A stretch of 64,000 nt of DNA from Nitrospira sp. (GTDB taxonomy: Bacteria > Nitrospirota > Nitrospiria > Nitrospirales > Nitrospiraceae). The DNA is taken from NCBI GenBank assembly GCA_030653545.1, contig JAURZE010000038.1, positions 186,001 to 250,000 of the forward strand. The letters run 5' to 3'. Of the stretch, positions 9,625-19,852 are shown piece after piece. Made by a program: the position numbers and the translations under genes. The notes beneath the pieces are model-generated. The model did no database searches. It worked only from the letters and a program-made list of their open reading frames with translations, and was not told where the DNA came from. Every line of letters starts with the position of its first letter. The first letter of the stretch is position 1.

Positions 9625-11181
9625 CTACTCCCACTCAATCGTGCTTGGCGGCTTCGAGCTGATGTCGTAGACGACGCGGTTCACGCCCTTCACTTCATTG
9701 ATGATTCGGCTCGACATCCGGCCCAGCACATCGTTCGGAATCTTGGCCCAGTCGGCGGTCATCCCGTCGACGCTGGTCACCGCGCGAATCGCCACAACAT
9801 TGTCATAGGTCCGCTGATCGCCCATAACGCCGACCGTGCGGATCGGCAGGAGCACGGCAAAGAATTGCCAGATTTCGCGATACAGTCCCGCTCCGCGGAT
9901 TTCCTGATCGACGATCGTTTCCGCTCCGCGAAGGATCGCCAATCGTTCCTTCGTCACGGATCCGAGCACCCGAATCGCGAGACCGGGACCGGGAAACGGC
10001 TGCCGCCAGACGATCTCATCCGGCAACCCGAGTTCCGTACCCAACACCCGCACTTCGTCCTTGAACAATTCCCGGAGCGGCTCGATCAATTTCAGCTTCA
10101 TCCGCGCGGGCAGCCCGCCGACATTGTGATGCGTCTTGATCGTAGCCGACGGGCCCTTGAAGCTCACGCTCTCAATGACGTCGGGATACAGTGTGCCCTG
10201 TACCAGATACTTGACGCCCTTCAACTTCTTGGACTCGACATCGAAATTCTTAATGAACAGGCGCCCGATGATCTTGCGCTTCTTCTCAGGATCGGTGACG
10301 CCCTTCAAGCCATCCAGGAACTGTGTCGTGCGATCGAGCACCCGCAGATTCAGATGCATCTGCGACGCAAAGGTCTTCTTCACCTGGTCGCGTTCACCGG
10401 CCCGCAGCACTCCATTGTCGACGAAAATGCAGGTCAGCTGGTCCCCGATAGCCCGATGTGTGAGGGCCGCGGCGACCGACGAGTCGACTCCGCCGCTCAA
10501 CGCGCAGATCACGCGATCTTTCCCGACCTGCTCGCGGATCTGGGTCACCGCCTGATCCACATAGGACTGCATGGTCCAGGTCGGCGTGCAGCCGCAAATC
10601 TCATACACAAAGTTGCGAAGGATCTTGGCACCTTCCGGCGTATGCGCGACCTCCGGATGGAACTGCAGGCAATAGATCCGCCGCTGCGCATCCTCCGATT
10701 TCATGGCCGCGACCGGCGAGTTGCTTGTATGGGCGATGGACCGGAACCCCTTCGGCATGCGCTCGATCCGGTCTCCATGGGACATCCACACCACCGAAGA
10801 GCCGCCTGCGCCGATTCCTTTAAAGAGGTCGCTGCGGTCATCGATCAGAAGGTCCGCGCGGCCGTATTCCCGATGCGGCGCCTTCACGACTTTGCCGCCG
10901 GACAGGTGCGTGACCAACTGCATGCCGTAACAGATGCCCAGAATCGGAATGCCCTGATCGAATAATTCCTTCGCGACGGACGGCGCCTTCTTTTCATACA
11001 CACTGGAAGGTCCGCCGGAGAGCACGATGCCCTGCGGACGATAGGCCAGGATGGTCGCGAGGGACGCCGTGCAGGGCAGAATCTGCGAATAGACCTGCGC
11101 CTCGCGAATACGCCGGGCGATCAGTTGCGTGTATTGCGATCCAAAGTCGAGGACGAGAATGCGATTGTGCCAAAGTTCCAT
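9625..11181 (-). CDS. guaA: GMP synthase (glutamine-hydrolysing)
   Basis: Converts XMP to GMP. Residues about 1-200 are the class I glutamine amidotransferase domain (catalytic Cys in G-I-C-Y-G-M-Q-L, His/Glu in F-H-P-E-V). Residues about 205-400 hold the ATP pyrophosphatase P-loop [10 protein letters not shown], followed by the C-terminal dimerisation domain ([13 protein letters not shown]). The 518 aa length is normal. It follows guaB on the same strand with a 125-bp gap, so the two steps from IMP to GMP are clustered. Confidence 0.97.
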   Translation of the reverse strand: MELWHNRILVLDFGSQYTQLIARRIREAQVYSQILPCTASLATILAYRPQGIVLSGGPSSVYEKKAPSVAKELFDQGIPILGICYGMQLVTHLSGGKVVKAPHREYGRADLLIDDRSDLFKGIGAGGSSVVWMSHGDRIERMPKGFRSIAHTSNSPVAAMKSEDAQRRIYCLQFHPEVAHTPEGAKILRNFVYEICGCTPTWTMQSYVDQAVTQIREQVGKDRVICALSGGVDSSVAAALTHRAIGDQLTCIFVDNGVLRAGERDQVKKTFASQMHLNLRVLDRTTQFLDGLKGVTDPEKKRKIIGRLFIKNFDVESKKLKGVKYLVQGTLYPDVIESVSFKGPSATIKTHHNVGGLPARMKLKLIEPLRELFKDEVRVLGTELGLPDEIVWRQPFPGPGLAIRVLGSVTKERLAILRGAETIVDQEIRGAGLYREIWQFFAVLLPIRTVGVMGDQRTYDNVVAIRAVTSVDGMTADWAKIPNDVLGRMSSRIINEVKGVNRVVYDISSKPPSTIEWE

Positions 11182-11306
11182 GATTTTAAGAGCCTATGGC
11201 TGATAGCTGATGGCTGATAACTCAGAAAGAGAAGTCGGCAGGCAGTACAGAATCGGCATCCGGCGCTTCTGCTATCGGCTTTGCGCCATCAGCCATTCGC
11301 TCCGGC

Positions 11307-12773
11307 TCACTCCCAATCCATCCGGTAGTTCGGTGCTTCTTTGGTGATAATGACGTCATGCACGTGGCTCTCGCGAAGACCGGCCACGGTTTGCCTGATG
11401 AAGGTGGCATTTTTCTGAAGCTCGGCGATCGTCTGACAACCGCAGTACCCCATCCCCGACTTGACGCCACCGACCAACTGATAGATGACCGCTCCCAGCT
11501 GCCCTTTGTACGGAACGCGGCCCTCGATCCCTTCCGGCACGAGCTTCTGGGCCGGACGTCCGCCTTGGCCATACCGATCGCCGCCGCCGCGCTCCATCGC
11601 GCCGATGGACCCCATCCCGCGATAGACTTTGTAGGTTCTCGCTTGATACAGCACGGTCTCTCCCGGCGATTCTTCCGTTCCGGCCAGGAGTCCGCCCAAC
11701 ATCACAGAGGACGCACCCGCCGCCAGGGCCTTGGTCACGTCGCCGGAGAACTTGATTCCGCCGTCCGCGATGATCGGTACCCCGCTCCCGCGAAGCGCTT
11801 TGGCGCAATCGGCAATGGCGGTCAACTGCGGCATCCCTGCGCCGGAGACGATGCGCGTCGTGCAAATCGAACCGGGCCCCACGCCGACCTTCACGGCATC
11901 GACGCCCATCTTCAGTAAATCCTTGGCCGCTTCCGCCGTCGCAATGTTGCCCGCAATCAATTCTAGAGACGGATGTTGCTTCTTCAGCCGTTTCACCGTA
12001 TCGAGCACGGCCTGGGAATGCCCGTGCGCGGTATCGACGACGATCAGATCGACGCCGGACTTGATCAAGAGGCTCGCCCGTTCATCGGTATCCGGCCCCA
12101 CGCCGACCGCCGCGCCCACGCGCAGACGCCCATGGGTATCCTTGCAGGCATTGGGATACTTGATCCGCTTCTCGATGTCCTTGATCGTGATCAGCCCTTT
12201 GAGCTCGTAGTTCTTATTCACGACCGGCAGTTTTTCAATACGGTGCTCATGCAAAATATCGCGGGCTTTTTCAAGGCTCGTCCCCACCGGGGCCGTCACG
12301 AGCTTGTCGCGCTTCATGACTTGCGACACCTTGAGGTCCATGCGCGTTTCGAACCGGAGATCCCGATTCGTCAGAATGCCGACCAGCTTACCCTCTTTCG
12401 TGACGGGAATGCCGGAGATGCGATACTTCGCCATCAGCGCGTGCGCGTCGCGGATCGTCTGCTCGGGTGAGATCGTCACGGGATCCATAATCATCCCGCT
12501 CTCCGACTTTTTCACCCGATCCACTTCCGCGGCCTGATCCACCGGCGACAAGACCCGATGGATGATCCCAATCCCGCCTTCACGAGCCATCGCAATAGCC
12601 AGCCGCGCCTCGGTCACGGTATCCATTGCCGCGCTCACGAAGGGGACGTGAATGCGAATATTGCGCGTCACTAGCGTCGACGTCTCGACTTCGTTCGGCA
12701 AGACTTGAGACTTCGCCGGCACCAGGACGACGTCGTCATACGTGAGGCCCAATCGCGGTTCTTTATCCAGCAT
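11307..12773 (-). CDS. guaB: inosine-5'-monophosphate dehydrogenase
   Basis: Oxidises IMP to XMP with NAD, the committed step to guanine nucleotides. The 488 aa protein has the TIM-barrel core, a pair of CBS domains inserted at about residues 95-205, and the catalytic cysteine loop G-P-G-S-I-C-T-T-R. The mobile flap G-G-G-D-R-Y-G-Q-G and the C-terminal [10 protein letters not shown] are present. The gap upstream contains only about 39 bp to the NHL-protein gene, so the two may share a transcript. Confidence 0.97.
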   Translation of the reverse strand: MLDKEPRLGLTYDDVVLVPAKSQVLPNEVETSTLVTRNIRIHVPFVSAAMDTVTEARLAIAMAREGGIGIIHRVLSPVDQAAEVDRVKKSESGMIMDPVTISPEQTIRDAHALMAKYRISGIPVTKEGKLVGILTNRDLRFETRMDLKVSQVMKRDKLVTAPVGTSLEKARDILHEHRIEKLPVVNKNYELKGLITIKDIEKRIKYPNACKDTHGRLRVGAAVGVGPDTDERASLLIKSGVDLIVVDTAHGHSQAVLDTVKRLKKQHPSLELIAGNIATAEAAKDLLKMGVDAVKVGVGPGSICTTRIVSGAGMPQLTAIADCAKALRGSGVPIIADGGIKFSGDVTKALAAGASSVMLGGLLAGTEESPGETVLYQARTYKVYRGMGSIGAMERGGGDRYGQGGRPAQKLVPEGIEGRVPYKGQLGAVIYQLVGGVKSGMGYCGCQTIAELQKNATFIRQTVAGLRESHVHDVIITKEAPNYRMDWE

Positions 12774-12812
12774 GATCTCCCCGTACCAACCCTGCGGCCC
12801 GTTCGTCAGGCC

Positions 12813-15776
12813 CTATCGCGTCTGTTGCGCTTTATCGAGTTCCGCCATCGCTTCGGCATTTTCCTGCAGCCGCTCGCTGCCTTCATCGGCCGGCATGAAC
12901 TGCTGCACCCGCGTATTCCCGCTGTCCACGACGAACACGCTGCCCCGGGCGTCGACCGCGATGCCATACGGGAAATTGAATTGCCCGTCGCCGTTCCCGT
13001 AGCCGCCCCACTGCGTGATGTAATTGCCTTCTTTGTCGAATTTCTGCACGCGCTGGTTTCCCGCATCCGTCACATACACATCGCCGGCGCCGTCCACCGC
13101 CACGCCCCAGGGATTCCGCAACTGTCCGGCTTCCTGCGCGAGCGGACTGCTCGCATGGCCGGCCTCTGGACTGCCGCCCCACTTGGCCAGCAACTGCGGC
13201 AACACGTTGGTGCTGGTGTCGAACTTCTGGATGCGGTGGTTGCCCATGTCCACGACATACACCGCACCGTCGTTCTGGTCTACGGCCACGCCACGCGGGA
13301 AGTAGAACTGCCCGTCGCCGCTGCCGAAGCTGCCCCAGGCCATGATGAACTCGCCGGCCATATCGAACTTCTGCACACGGAAATTCGCGCTGTCCACGAC
13401 GTAGACGAACCCGCGCACGCGATCGACCGCGATGCCCCATGGGGCATTGAACTGGCCTTCGCCGTTGCCGCGCGATCCGAACTTCATCAGGTACCCGCCG
13501 AGCTTCCCGTCGAACTTCTGCACGCGATGGTTGTTTGTGTCGACCACCCACACATCGCCCTTGCCGTCGCAGGCGATGCCCGTCGGATTATGGAAGTTTG
13601 AGTTGGCCGATCCGAAGCAGCCCCAGAGAATAATGAAGTTTCCGGCGTTATCGAATTTCTGGATGCGGTTGTTGCCGTTATCGACGGCGAACAACGACCC
13701 CTGCTGATCCACGCACAAGCCGTACAGCGGCGCCATGAATTCGCCCCCGTGCAGGAGCGACGCACCGCGGCCCGGCTGGCCCCACTTGGAGACACAGACG
13801 TACCCGGACGTGTTGACGAGAATGCTCGCGCTGGCCGGAGTCGAGACGTTGTTGCCGACGTCCTTGAACCAGACATAGATGGTCTTCGGTCCGTCGGTCG
13901 GCGACAGAATGAAGGGAATCGTGGCGCCGAACTTGATCGCCGTCGTGACATCGACCCATCCGGGCGTGCCTCCCATCGGCGTCAGCGGACTTTCCGAAAT
14001 GAAATAGGCCGTCACTCCGGTATCCAAATCCGTGGCGGAGATCGTCACCACGACTTCCGGAGAATTCGTCATGAACGCGCCGTGATTGATGACGGCGTAG
14101 GGATTCTGCGGAGCGGTAATGTCGATGAGAACCGGCGTCGACGTGACTTCTTCCGACACCTCGCTCTCGGTGCCGTCTTCGAACACCGCCGTGATCGCAT
14201 AAAAGTACGGCGTATCGTTGGTCAATCCGGAATGCGTATAGGGACTGGTGACCCCTTCGATCTTGGTCCCGGTCTGGATCGTGACGCCCTGCGCGGTATT
14301 GAAATATAGATTATAGGAGACCGCACCCTGCACATCCAGCCAGCTCAAATAGATTTCCGTGTCGCCCGGCTTGACGGCCACGCTGCGCGGAGGCTGCACC
14401 GCACCCGCCGCCGGAGCCGGCAGCGACTGCTCTTTCCCTCGATTGATTTCTTCTTCTGTCGGCACATACTTCACGACGCGGCTGTTCCCGCTATCGACGA
14501 CGATGACTGCGCCCTCTTTATCGACGGCGATGCCGGAGGGGAAATTCAACTGCCCCTCTGTCTTTCCGCGGTTTCCGAAGGAGCAGAGGAAGGTGCCGTT
14601 GCCGTCGAACTTCTGGACACGATGATTGCCGTTATCGACGACGTAGACATTCCCCAGCGCATCGCAGGCAATGCCCCACGGCGATTTAAATTGCCCCGGC
14701 CCATGCCCTTCGCGCCCCCACTTGGTCAGAAAGCTGCCGCGCGAATCGAATTTCTGAATCCGGTTGTTGCTCTCATCCGCCACAAAGATATTGCCGACGA
14801 AATCGACCGCCACGCCGCGCGGGAAAAAGAACGCGCCGTCGAAGCTGCCGTCACGCCCCCACTTCAACAGCGGCTGGCCATCGGACTGAAATTTCTGAAT
14901 GCGGGCGTTGCTCGTGTCGGACACGTAGACATTGCCCTCTTGATCGGTGGTGATCCCCCAGGGCACATCGAACTTGCCCATGTCGGCACCGCGCCAGGCA
15001 AATCCGAACTTACCCCAGGCCTTCATGGCGTTGCCTTCGAGGTCGAATTTCTGCACGCGGTTATTGCCGCTGTCGGCAATGTAGATGACATCGTCCGGCC
15101 CGACCGCCAATCCGCGCGGATAATAAAAACACCCTTCCTGCGAACTCGGCTCGCTCCCCCATCGGGCAATGAACTTGCCATCTTTCGTGAATTTCTGAAT
15201 CGAATGGTTATCGGTATCGGCAACATAAATGTTGCCGTCTTTGTCGAGCGTCAATCCCGTCGGAGAGCTGAATTCTCCATCGTCGGGGCCTTCCTGACCG
15301 AAGGCCATGGCCAAGAGATAGGGCGAGGGAATCGCCATGACTTCCTGCGACTCCAGACTCTCCCCCTTCTGCGTGACGACGGTCACGACATAGTGGTAAC
15401 AGGTCCCGTTGGCGAGATCGTCATGGAGAAACGGAGCGGTCGCACCTTCGAGACAGGTCGCTTTCTCCTTCTTCACACCAATGACGGCCTTGAAATCCTC
15501 GGCGCTGGCGATGGGGCGCGTGAGTTCTGAAAACTTGATCTGCACGCCCTTCGTGGTCTGGAAATAGAGGTTGTAGTACATGGCCTCGGGGACCGCATCC
15601 CACGTGATCGTAACCCGACCATTGCCTGCTTTGGCCTGAACGTTTTGCGGCGCGGGCGGCAGCTCTTCATCCGCGGCGACCGAATCGCCGGCACCCCACT
15701 CACTCTGGGTGCCTTCGGCGGACAAGACCAGCCGATCAAACTGGAACATTTCGTCAAAAAGCCATGCCTTCATCAT
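12813..15776 (-). CDS. double NHL beta-propeller protein with fibronectin III-like domains
   Basis: 987 aa with a symmetric layout. It has an FN3-like domain (about 35-125), six NHL repeats (about 155-455), a second FN3-like domain (about 470-560), an Ig-like domain (about 565-665) and six more NHL repeats (about 675-960). The repeats carry the classic pattern F-x-x-P-x-G-[IV]-A-V-D ... V-x-D-x-G-N-x-R-[IV]-Q-K-F. Each group of six is expected to close a six-bladed propeller. There is no clear signal peptide. The many near-identical blades suggest internal duplication. A scaffold or binding role is likely; the ligand is unknown. Confidence 0.88.
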   Translation of the reverse strand: MMKAWLFDEMFQFDRLVLSAEGTQSEWGAGDSVAADEELPPAPQNVQAKAGNGRVTITWDAVPEAMYYNLYFQTTKGVQIKFSELTRPIASAEDFKAVIGVKKEKATCLEGATAPFLHDDLANGTCYHYVVTVVTQKGESLESQEVMAIPSPYLLAMAFGQEGPDDGEFSSPTGLTLDKDGNIYVADTDNHSIQKFTKDGKFIARWGSEPSSQEGCFYYPRGLAVGPDDVIYIADSGNNRVQKFDLEGNAMKAWGKFGFAWRGADMGKFDVPWGITTDQEGNVYVSDTSNARIQKFQSDGQPLLKWGRDGSFDGAFFFPRGVAVDFVGNIFVADESNNRIQKFDSRGSFLTKWGREGHGPGQFKSPWGIACDALGNVYVVDNGNHRVQKFDGNGTFLCSFGNRGKTEGQLNFPSGIAVDKEGAVIVVDSGNSRVVKYVPTEEEINRGKEQSLPAPAAGAVQPPRSVAVKPGDTEIYLSWLDVQGAVSYNLYFNTAQGVTIQTGTKIEGVTSPYTHSGLTNDTPYFYAITAVFEDGTESEVSEEVTSTPVLIDITAPQNPYAVINHGAFMTNSPEVVVTISATDLDTGVTAYFISESPLTPMGGTPGWVDVTTAIKFGATIPFILSPTDGPKTIYVWFKDVGNNVSTPASASILVNTSGYVCVSKWGQPGRGASLLHGGEFMAPLYGLCVDQQGSLFAVDNGNNRIQKFDNAGNFIILWGCFGSANSNFHNPTGIACDGKGDVWVVDTNNHRVQKFDGKLGGYLMKFGSRGNGEGQFNAPWGIAVDRVRGFVYVVDSANFRVQKFDMAGEFIMAWGSFGSGDGQFYFPRGVAVDQNDGAVYVVDMGNHRIQKFDTSTNVLPQLLAKWGGSPEAGHASSPLAQEAGQLRNPWGVAVDGAGDVYVTDAGNQRVQKFDKEGNYITQWGGYGNGDGQFNFPYGIAVDARGSVFVVDSGNTRVQQFMPADEGSERLQENAEAMAELDKAQQTR

Positions 15777-15901
15777 TGGTGTTGCCTCGTGTTGCTAAAG
15801 CCGTCCCGCGCCAAGAACCAAGGGTCTTTCAATCACTTAGAATTGGATTGGCGAGTCTAACAAAGCGCTGGAAACAGAGTCAAGGAGCGGGGGGAATAGG
15901 A

Positions 15902-15996
15902 CCGGACAAGGCAGAAGCCCTTTGTGCTCGCTGAACGCGCGGTCTCAGAAGACCCTCGTTCAATGCGCGCATTAAAAGGACTTACGCCTTGCCCGG
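15902..15996. repeat. palindromic intergenic repeat, family R2, copy 1
   Basis: Outer arms CCGGACAAGGC (15902-15912) and GCCTTGCCCGG (15986-15996) enclose GTGCTCGCTGAACGCGCG and TTCAATGCGCGCA. Similar inner motifs recur at four other places in the window. It sits between the scpB end and the NHL-protein start, on the side where both genes read minus. Confidence 0.6.
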
Positions 15997-16030
15997 CTGG
16001 AAGAAAAAACAGGAGGGAAGGACCAACCAG

Positions 16031-17041
16031 CTAACTCTGCGGAATGGACTCTTCTTCGACAAACACGTCCTCACTTTTCGACTCGATCTCGATCGTGATT
16101 TCTTCCTCAACCGTGAGTTCAACCGGCGCTTCCCCGGCATCCGTCAGGGATGAAGCCTCTTCACTCAAGGCCTTAATCGCTTCTGTGGTGCTATCGATCA
16201 CCGCGGCTTCGGCAGCCGTTGGCGCAGCCACCTCCATGGATTCCATCGGCAACAGCGACTGATCGGACTCGCCCAATTCCGTGAATTCCCGCAGAGGCGG
16301 CAATTGGGTCAAGTCGTTCAAACCAAAATGCTCAAGGAAGAACTTGGTCGTGCCGTACATAATCGGACGCCCCGGCACTTCCTTCCGGCCCACGATGCGC
16401 ACGAGCTTCCGCTCCAACAATGTCCGCACGACCCCGGAGGTTTCGACGCCGCGAATCTCTTCGATCTCCGACCGAACGATCGGCTGTTTGTAGGCAATGA
16501 TCGCAAGGGATTCCAATGCGGATCGGGACAGCTTGGCCGCCGACTTCGTTTTATCCAGGCGCTTAATCCAAGTGGCATATTCCTGCTTGGTCACCAGCCG
16601 GAACCCGCCGGCGATTTCGACCAGCCTGACTCCGCGCCCCTCCTGCTCCAATTCCTCTCCCAGGCCGCGCAGCGCTTGCGCAACATCCGACTTCGTCACG
16701 TCGCCCATGATCGCCACCAGACGCTGCACGGACAAGGGCTCAGGGGAGACGAACAACAGGGACTCGACAATGCCGCGCAGTTCGCGCTCGGCAATCGCCT
16801 GCACGGCGCCATCATTCGCCGGCGCAGCCTCTGTGGCGGTCTCTACGGAGGGGGATTCAGTCGATTCAGCTTCAGCCGAAACGTCCGGTGCAGCCGAGGC
16901 CTCACGTCCTTCAGATCCCTCAGAAACCACTTCGCCGGCCGATAGGTCGCATGCCGTCGCGTCGATGGATTCCACCGATTCAGCAGCCTCACTCTCGACC
17001 TCAACCGAGGTCAGATTCAATTCGTCGGTGATCGGAGTCAT
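16031..17041 (-). CDS. scpB: segregation and condensation protein B
   Basis: Partner of ScpA in the SMC condensin complex that organises and separates chromosomes. Start at the ATG at 17041, which has GGAGGGGG directly upstream and overlaps the scpA stop by 4 bp (ATGA). The winged-helix core lies at about residues 85-245 (L-R-G-I-V-E-S-L-L-F-V-S, I-A-Y-K-Q-P-I-V-R-S-E-I, G-R-P-I-M-Y-G-T-T-K-F-F-L-E-H-F). The core is flanked by unusually long acidic Glu/Ser/Ala-rich tails on both sides, making the protein longer than typical ScpB. Confidence 0.93.
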   Translation of the reverse strand: MTPITDELNLTSVEVESEAAESVESIDATACDLSAGEVVSEGSEGREASAAPDVSAEAESTESPSVETATEAAPANDGAVQAIAERELRGIVESLLFVSPEPLSVQRLVAIMGDVTKSDVAQALRGLGEELEQEGRGVRLVEIAGGFRLVTKQEYATWIKRLDKTKSAAKLSRSALESLAIIAYKQPIVRSEIEEIRGVETSGVVRTLLERKLVRIVGRKEVPGRPIMYGTTKFFLEHFGLNDLTQLPPLREFTELGESDQSLLPMESMEVAAPTAAEAAVIDSTTEAIKALSEEASSLTDAGEAPVELTVEEEITIEIESKSEDVFVEEESIPQS

Positions 17042-17856
17042 GTCCCCCTCCATTCGGCGTCTAAGTCATCGAGCTCAGCCGGATCCGGCACGAGCGAGAA
17101 CGTTCGTGAAACCAAAATTGGCCCGAAGGTCTCGCTTTGAAACACGTGTGCGACCCGCAACCGGATCAGTTCCAGCAAAGCCAAGAATGTCACAATAATC
17201 ACCAGCCGGTGGCAGGAGCCGTCAAAGAGCGCGGCAAACGATACCGAGTCCTTGCCTTCCAGTGTTTCCAAAATCACGTTCATCCGCTCTCGCACCGTCA
17301 GATTGTCCGGCACAATTTCAATCAGCGTCTTTCCCGGATTCCGCTCGACGATCGCCTTCAGCGCATCGACCAGATCGAAGAGCGACACGTTCTCCATCGA
17401 CATCTCATCAGACTCGACTTCAACGACGAGGGGCTCCGGTTCGCGACTAAAAATCTCCCGCCACATTTTCTCCTGGCCGTCGAGCTGCCGGGCCGCTTCC
17501 TTGTAGGTCTTGTACTCCAGCAGCCGCCTGACCAGTTCTTCGCGCGGGTCCGGCCCGTCTTCTTCGTCCTCCGCCGCCTCGTCCGCCGGCAGCAGCATCT
17601 TGGACTTGATCTGCAGCAGAGTGGCGGCCATGACCAGAAACTCCCCCGCCACGTTCAGATTCAAATCCTTCATCGCCTCGACATACTCGAGATATTGCTG
17701 GGCGATCAGGTTGATCGGAATATCGTAAATATTGATTTCGCTCTTCTTGATGAGATGCAGAAGGAGATCCAGCGGCCCTTCGAAATTCTCGATACGGACC
17801 TGATACGGCAGCTCGGTTTGTTCAAACCCGCTGGTCTGTTGGTTGGGCTGATCCAC
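17038..17856 (-). CDS. scpA: segregation and condensation protein A
   Basis: Kleisin subunit that bridges the SMC heads. The N-terminal motif F-E-G-P-L-D-L-L-L-H-L-I and the following D-I-P-I-N-L-I-A-Q-Q-Y-L are diagnostic. There is no ATG in the N-terminal region. I choose the GTG at 17856 because a promoter lies 6 nt upstream and a longer reading frame would run back through that promoter. The C-terminal winged-helix region (V-I-I-V-T-F-L-A-L-L-E-L-I-R-L) is intact. It is coupled to scpB. Confidence 0.93.
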   Translation of the reverse strand: MDQPNQQTSGFEQTELPYQVRIENFEGPLDLLLHLIKKSEINIYDIPINLIAQQYLEYVEAMKDLNLNVAGEFLVMAATLLQIKSKMLLPADEAAEDEEDGPDPREELVRRLLEYKTYKEAARQLDGQEKMWREIFSREPEPLVVEVESDEMSMENVSLFDLVDALKAIVERNPGKTLIEIVPDNLTVRERMNVILETLEGKDSVSFAALFDGSCHRLVIIVTFLALLELIRLRVAHVFQSETFGPILVSRTFSLVPDPAELDDLDAEWRGT

Positions 17857-17862
17857 GGGGGC

Positions 17863-17892
17863 GTTATAGCAAGTTATAGGGGGGCGGGGCAA
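17863..17892 (-). promoter_or_regulatory. scpA promoter, positioned for a leaderless transcript
   Basis: On the minus strand TTGCCC (17887-17892), an 18-nt spacer and TATAAC (17863-17868) precede the GTG by 6 nt. Transcription would start at or next to the GTG, and no ribosome-binding site is visible. Confidence 0.6.
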
Positions 17893-17931
17893 GCCTGAAA
17901 CTATATGTTGGGGGTCCGAGACTTCATGGGG

Positions 17932-19026
17932 TTATTTCAATTTGACGGCGTAGGCGACGAGGAAGGCTGCCACCAGCAGAATGCCCAGCGTAATGGCATA
18001 TTGCTGGAAGTCGGATTGCCCCCCCTTCCCCGCCCCTTCCTGCGCGATTCCCTTTGTCCCGTTGGTCAACGGCTTCTGATCGAAGCGGACCTTGGCCAGA
18101 TCGTCGCCCCGCTTAAAATCGGCATTGGAGAAATCCGCTGCTTGGAGAAATTGAGCACCGGCAAACCGCGCTTCACCGGAAAAAACCACGAAGGCAAAGA
18201 ACGCCTCCCGACTGAATATGGCATCGGAGAAATTCGCCAGCTTCTTGAAGTGCGCGCCGGAAAATCCCGTCCCCAACCCGAATCGCGCCCGCTCAAAATT
18301 CACCGGGGCTTCACAAACCACTTCAAGAAACTCCGCCATCCCATCAAACAGACTTCCCTGGCAATCCACCGGCCCCCGAAAGACGGAACGATGGAACCGG
18401 GTATGGGGACCGAACTTGGCCTCGGCGCAGCTAAGCCCCTGGGCAAAGTGCCCTTGAACAAAATAGGCCTCCCGCTCAAATAGAGCGCCATCTATGGCCA
18501 GGCTCTTCTGAAAGACCGACCGCGACAGATCCACGCCATCCGTAAACCTGGTGCCATGAAAATCGACCGTCCCCTCGAACTCCAGCGTCCCCTTCGCCGA
18601 TCGATGCCGGAGGGCTCCGTCAACGACTGAATCACGAATGATCAGATTCCCCGCCACGATCCGCGGCTCTTCGTCGTTCAGCGCGCTGAGCGCGGCCTGT
18701 TGCTCGGGTGTGAGTCCTTTGGGGATTTGCGATTTTCGAACCGGCAGCTGATCGAAGATCAGATCGCCCTGCAGCACCACACCGACCAGATCCACCGCCT
18801 GTCTCTGCGTGAGCGCCTGCATCACACTCGCTGCAGAAACAACCTGCGCTTCACGCTCAGCTTTCGTACAATCCGGGCTCAAATGCTTCATGAGCGGGCC
18901 GGGTTTCCCACCGGGGGAGGATTCAACCGTACAGGCCGCTTCAACGGCGCCGGTCCGGTAAATCCCGCACAGCAGCAGGGACAAACACACCAGCCCGATC
19001 CAACGAAGTGTTTCAATAGAGATCAT
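17932..19026 (-). CDS. exported pentapeptide-repeat protein with C-terminal membrane anchor
   Basis: About 364 aa. I start at the ATG at 19026 (M-I-S-I-E-T-L-R-W), which begins a clean signal peptide; the open frame extends 89 codons upstream only because it crosses an intergenic repeat and the promoter. The mature part has a Cys pair near the N-terminus, then a long region of A-[DN]-[LF]-x-X type repeats (about 190-320, for example A-N-F-S-D-A-I-F, A-D-F-S-N-A-D-F). It closes with one transmembrane helix and a K-L-K end. Its place suggests an envelope protein with a right-handed beta-helix. Function unknown. Confidence 0.82.
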   Translation of the reverse strand: MISIETLRWIGLVCLSLLLCGIYRTGAVEAACTVESSPGGKPGPLMKHLSPDCTKAEREAQVVSAASVMQALTQRQAVDLVGVVLQGDLIFDQLPVRKSQIPKGLTPEQQAALSALNDEEPRIVAGNLIIRDSVVDGALRHRSAKGTLEFEGTVDFHGTRFTDGVDLSRSVFQKSLAIDGALFEREAYFVQGHFAQGLSCAEAKFGPHTRFHRSVFRGPVDCQGSLFDGMAEFLEVVCEAPVNFERARFGLGTGFSGAHFKKLANFSDAIFSREAFFAFVVFSGEARFAGAQFLQAADFSNADFKRGDDLAKVRFDQKPLTNGTKGIAQEGAGKGGQSDFQQYAITLGILLVAAFLVAYAVKLK

Positions 19027-19033
19027 GGTCGCC

Positions 19034-19062
19034 GTTATACGAGATGCCCGAGGCCAAGGCAA
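19034..19062 (-). promoter_or_regulatory. promoter of the pentapeptide-repeat gene, leaderless type
   Basis: On the minus strand TTGCCT (19057-19062), a 17-nt spacer and TATAAC (19034-19039) end 7 nt before the ATG at 19026. No Shine-Dalgarno sequence is present between them. Confidence 0.6.
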
Positions 19063-19099
19063 GGCGGAGTGCACAGACAGTCGACACGGTTGCGCTAAC

Positions 19100-19300
19100 A
19101 GAGTGTTGACAAACTCTATGACGACCCCGGCGAGGGTGGCTCGACTGAGATCTTGAACCGAATCTGTATGGCCCGCAGGCTTTTCAGAAAGGCCGTCCAG
19201 CAAGGCCGCAGCAAGCGAAGAGGCGAAATCGTACTCTCTGCCGTACGTTGAGCCTCTGAGCGCCGCGAGAACGCCGCTGGCGAACTTTGTCAACAGTCTG
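19100..19300. repeat. palindromic intergenic repeat, family R1, long copy
   Basis: Terminal arms AGAGTGTTGACAAA (from 19100) and TTTGTCAACAGTCT (to 19299) are inverted. The interior has GGCCGTCCAGCAAGGCCGC, a CGTACTCTC ... CGTACGTTGAG core and GAGAACGCCGCTGG. The same ordered motifs occur at 58955-59073 and 60103-60223. This copy carries an extra internal stretch of about 80 bp. Confidence 0.75.
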
Positions 19301-19744
19301 CTAGTGGAGGCCGGTCAGGATGGCCTGATACTCGTCTTCCGTCAAACGATGCATCCCCAAGCTCAGCCGCCGGGTGAGTTCCGCCTGATCCGCAATCTGT
19401 AGGACCGACTGCAATAGACCATGGCTCTCCTGCGGGGTCGAGGTCCACTGCTTCCTCAGCTCGACGCGCACGAACCCGAACCGCGCCTCAGTCTTAAAAT
19501 CCTCACGCAGGAACTCATCCATCTGCTGCAGGGGGAGGACGGCGGAGACAATCTTGATATCGGCGCAAATCCCCGCCTTCAGCACATAGACCAGCGCATG
19601 GGAATCGGGGGTCAGGAACGTGGTCAGATTGTCGCGAATCAAAGCCGAGCAACAGCCCCACAACCCGTGGGTCAATTGGAGCGAGGCGCTTTCAGGTGAG
19701 CTGCGCTCGCGGAGGGTACCGGCCACAAATAAAAAATGACTCAT
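19301..19744 (-). CDS. conserved hypothetical protein
   Basis: Predicted 147 aa, cytoplasmic, without membrane segments. The C-terminus has a helical pattern with L-S-L-G-M-H-R-L-T-E-D-E-Y. I do not recognise a family. The gene ends at the border of the R1 repeat and is followed on the same strand by the pentapeptide-repeat gene, which has its own promoter. Confidence 0.6.
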   Translation of the reverse strand: MSHFLFVAGTLRERSSPESASLQLTHGLWGCCSALIRDNLTTFLTPDSHALVYVLKAGICADIKIVSAVLPLQQMDEFLREDFKTEARFGFVRVELRKQWTSTPQESHGLLQSVLQIADQAELTRRLSLGMHRLTEDEYQAILTGLH

Positions 19745-19852
19745 GGATGTTCGGGATCAGAAACCAGGAAGGAATGAGACGGTCGCCACGCTCACCTGTG
19801 CCGATCCTTCTCGATCTCCGGGAGGACCGGCACATGCAACAGGAATAGTCCG

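Noticed and set aside
11182-11306. Short repeated GCTGAT motifs upstream of guaA
   Set aside because: A few imperfect copies of a 9-10 base unit (ATGGCTGATAGCTGATGGC); too short to call a regulatory array.
12705-15530. Long plus-strand frames opposite the NHL protein
   Set aside because: They mirror the NHL repeats on the minus strand and have no ribosome-binding sites or recognisable domains.
19027-19293. N-terminal extension of 89 codons on the pentapeptide-repeat gene
   Set aside because: The extension runs through repeat R1 and through a promoter; the signal peptide begins at the ATG at 19026.
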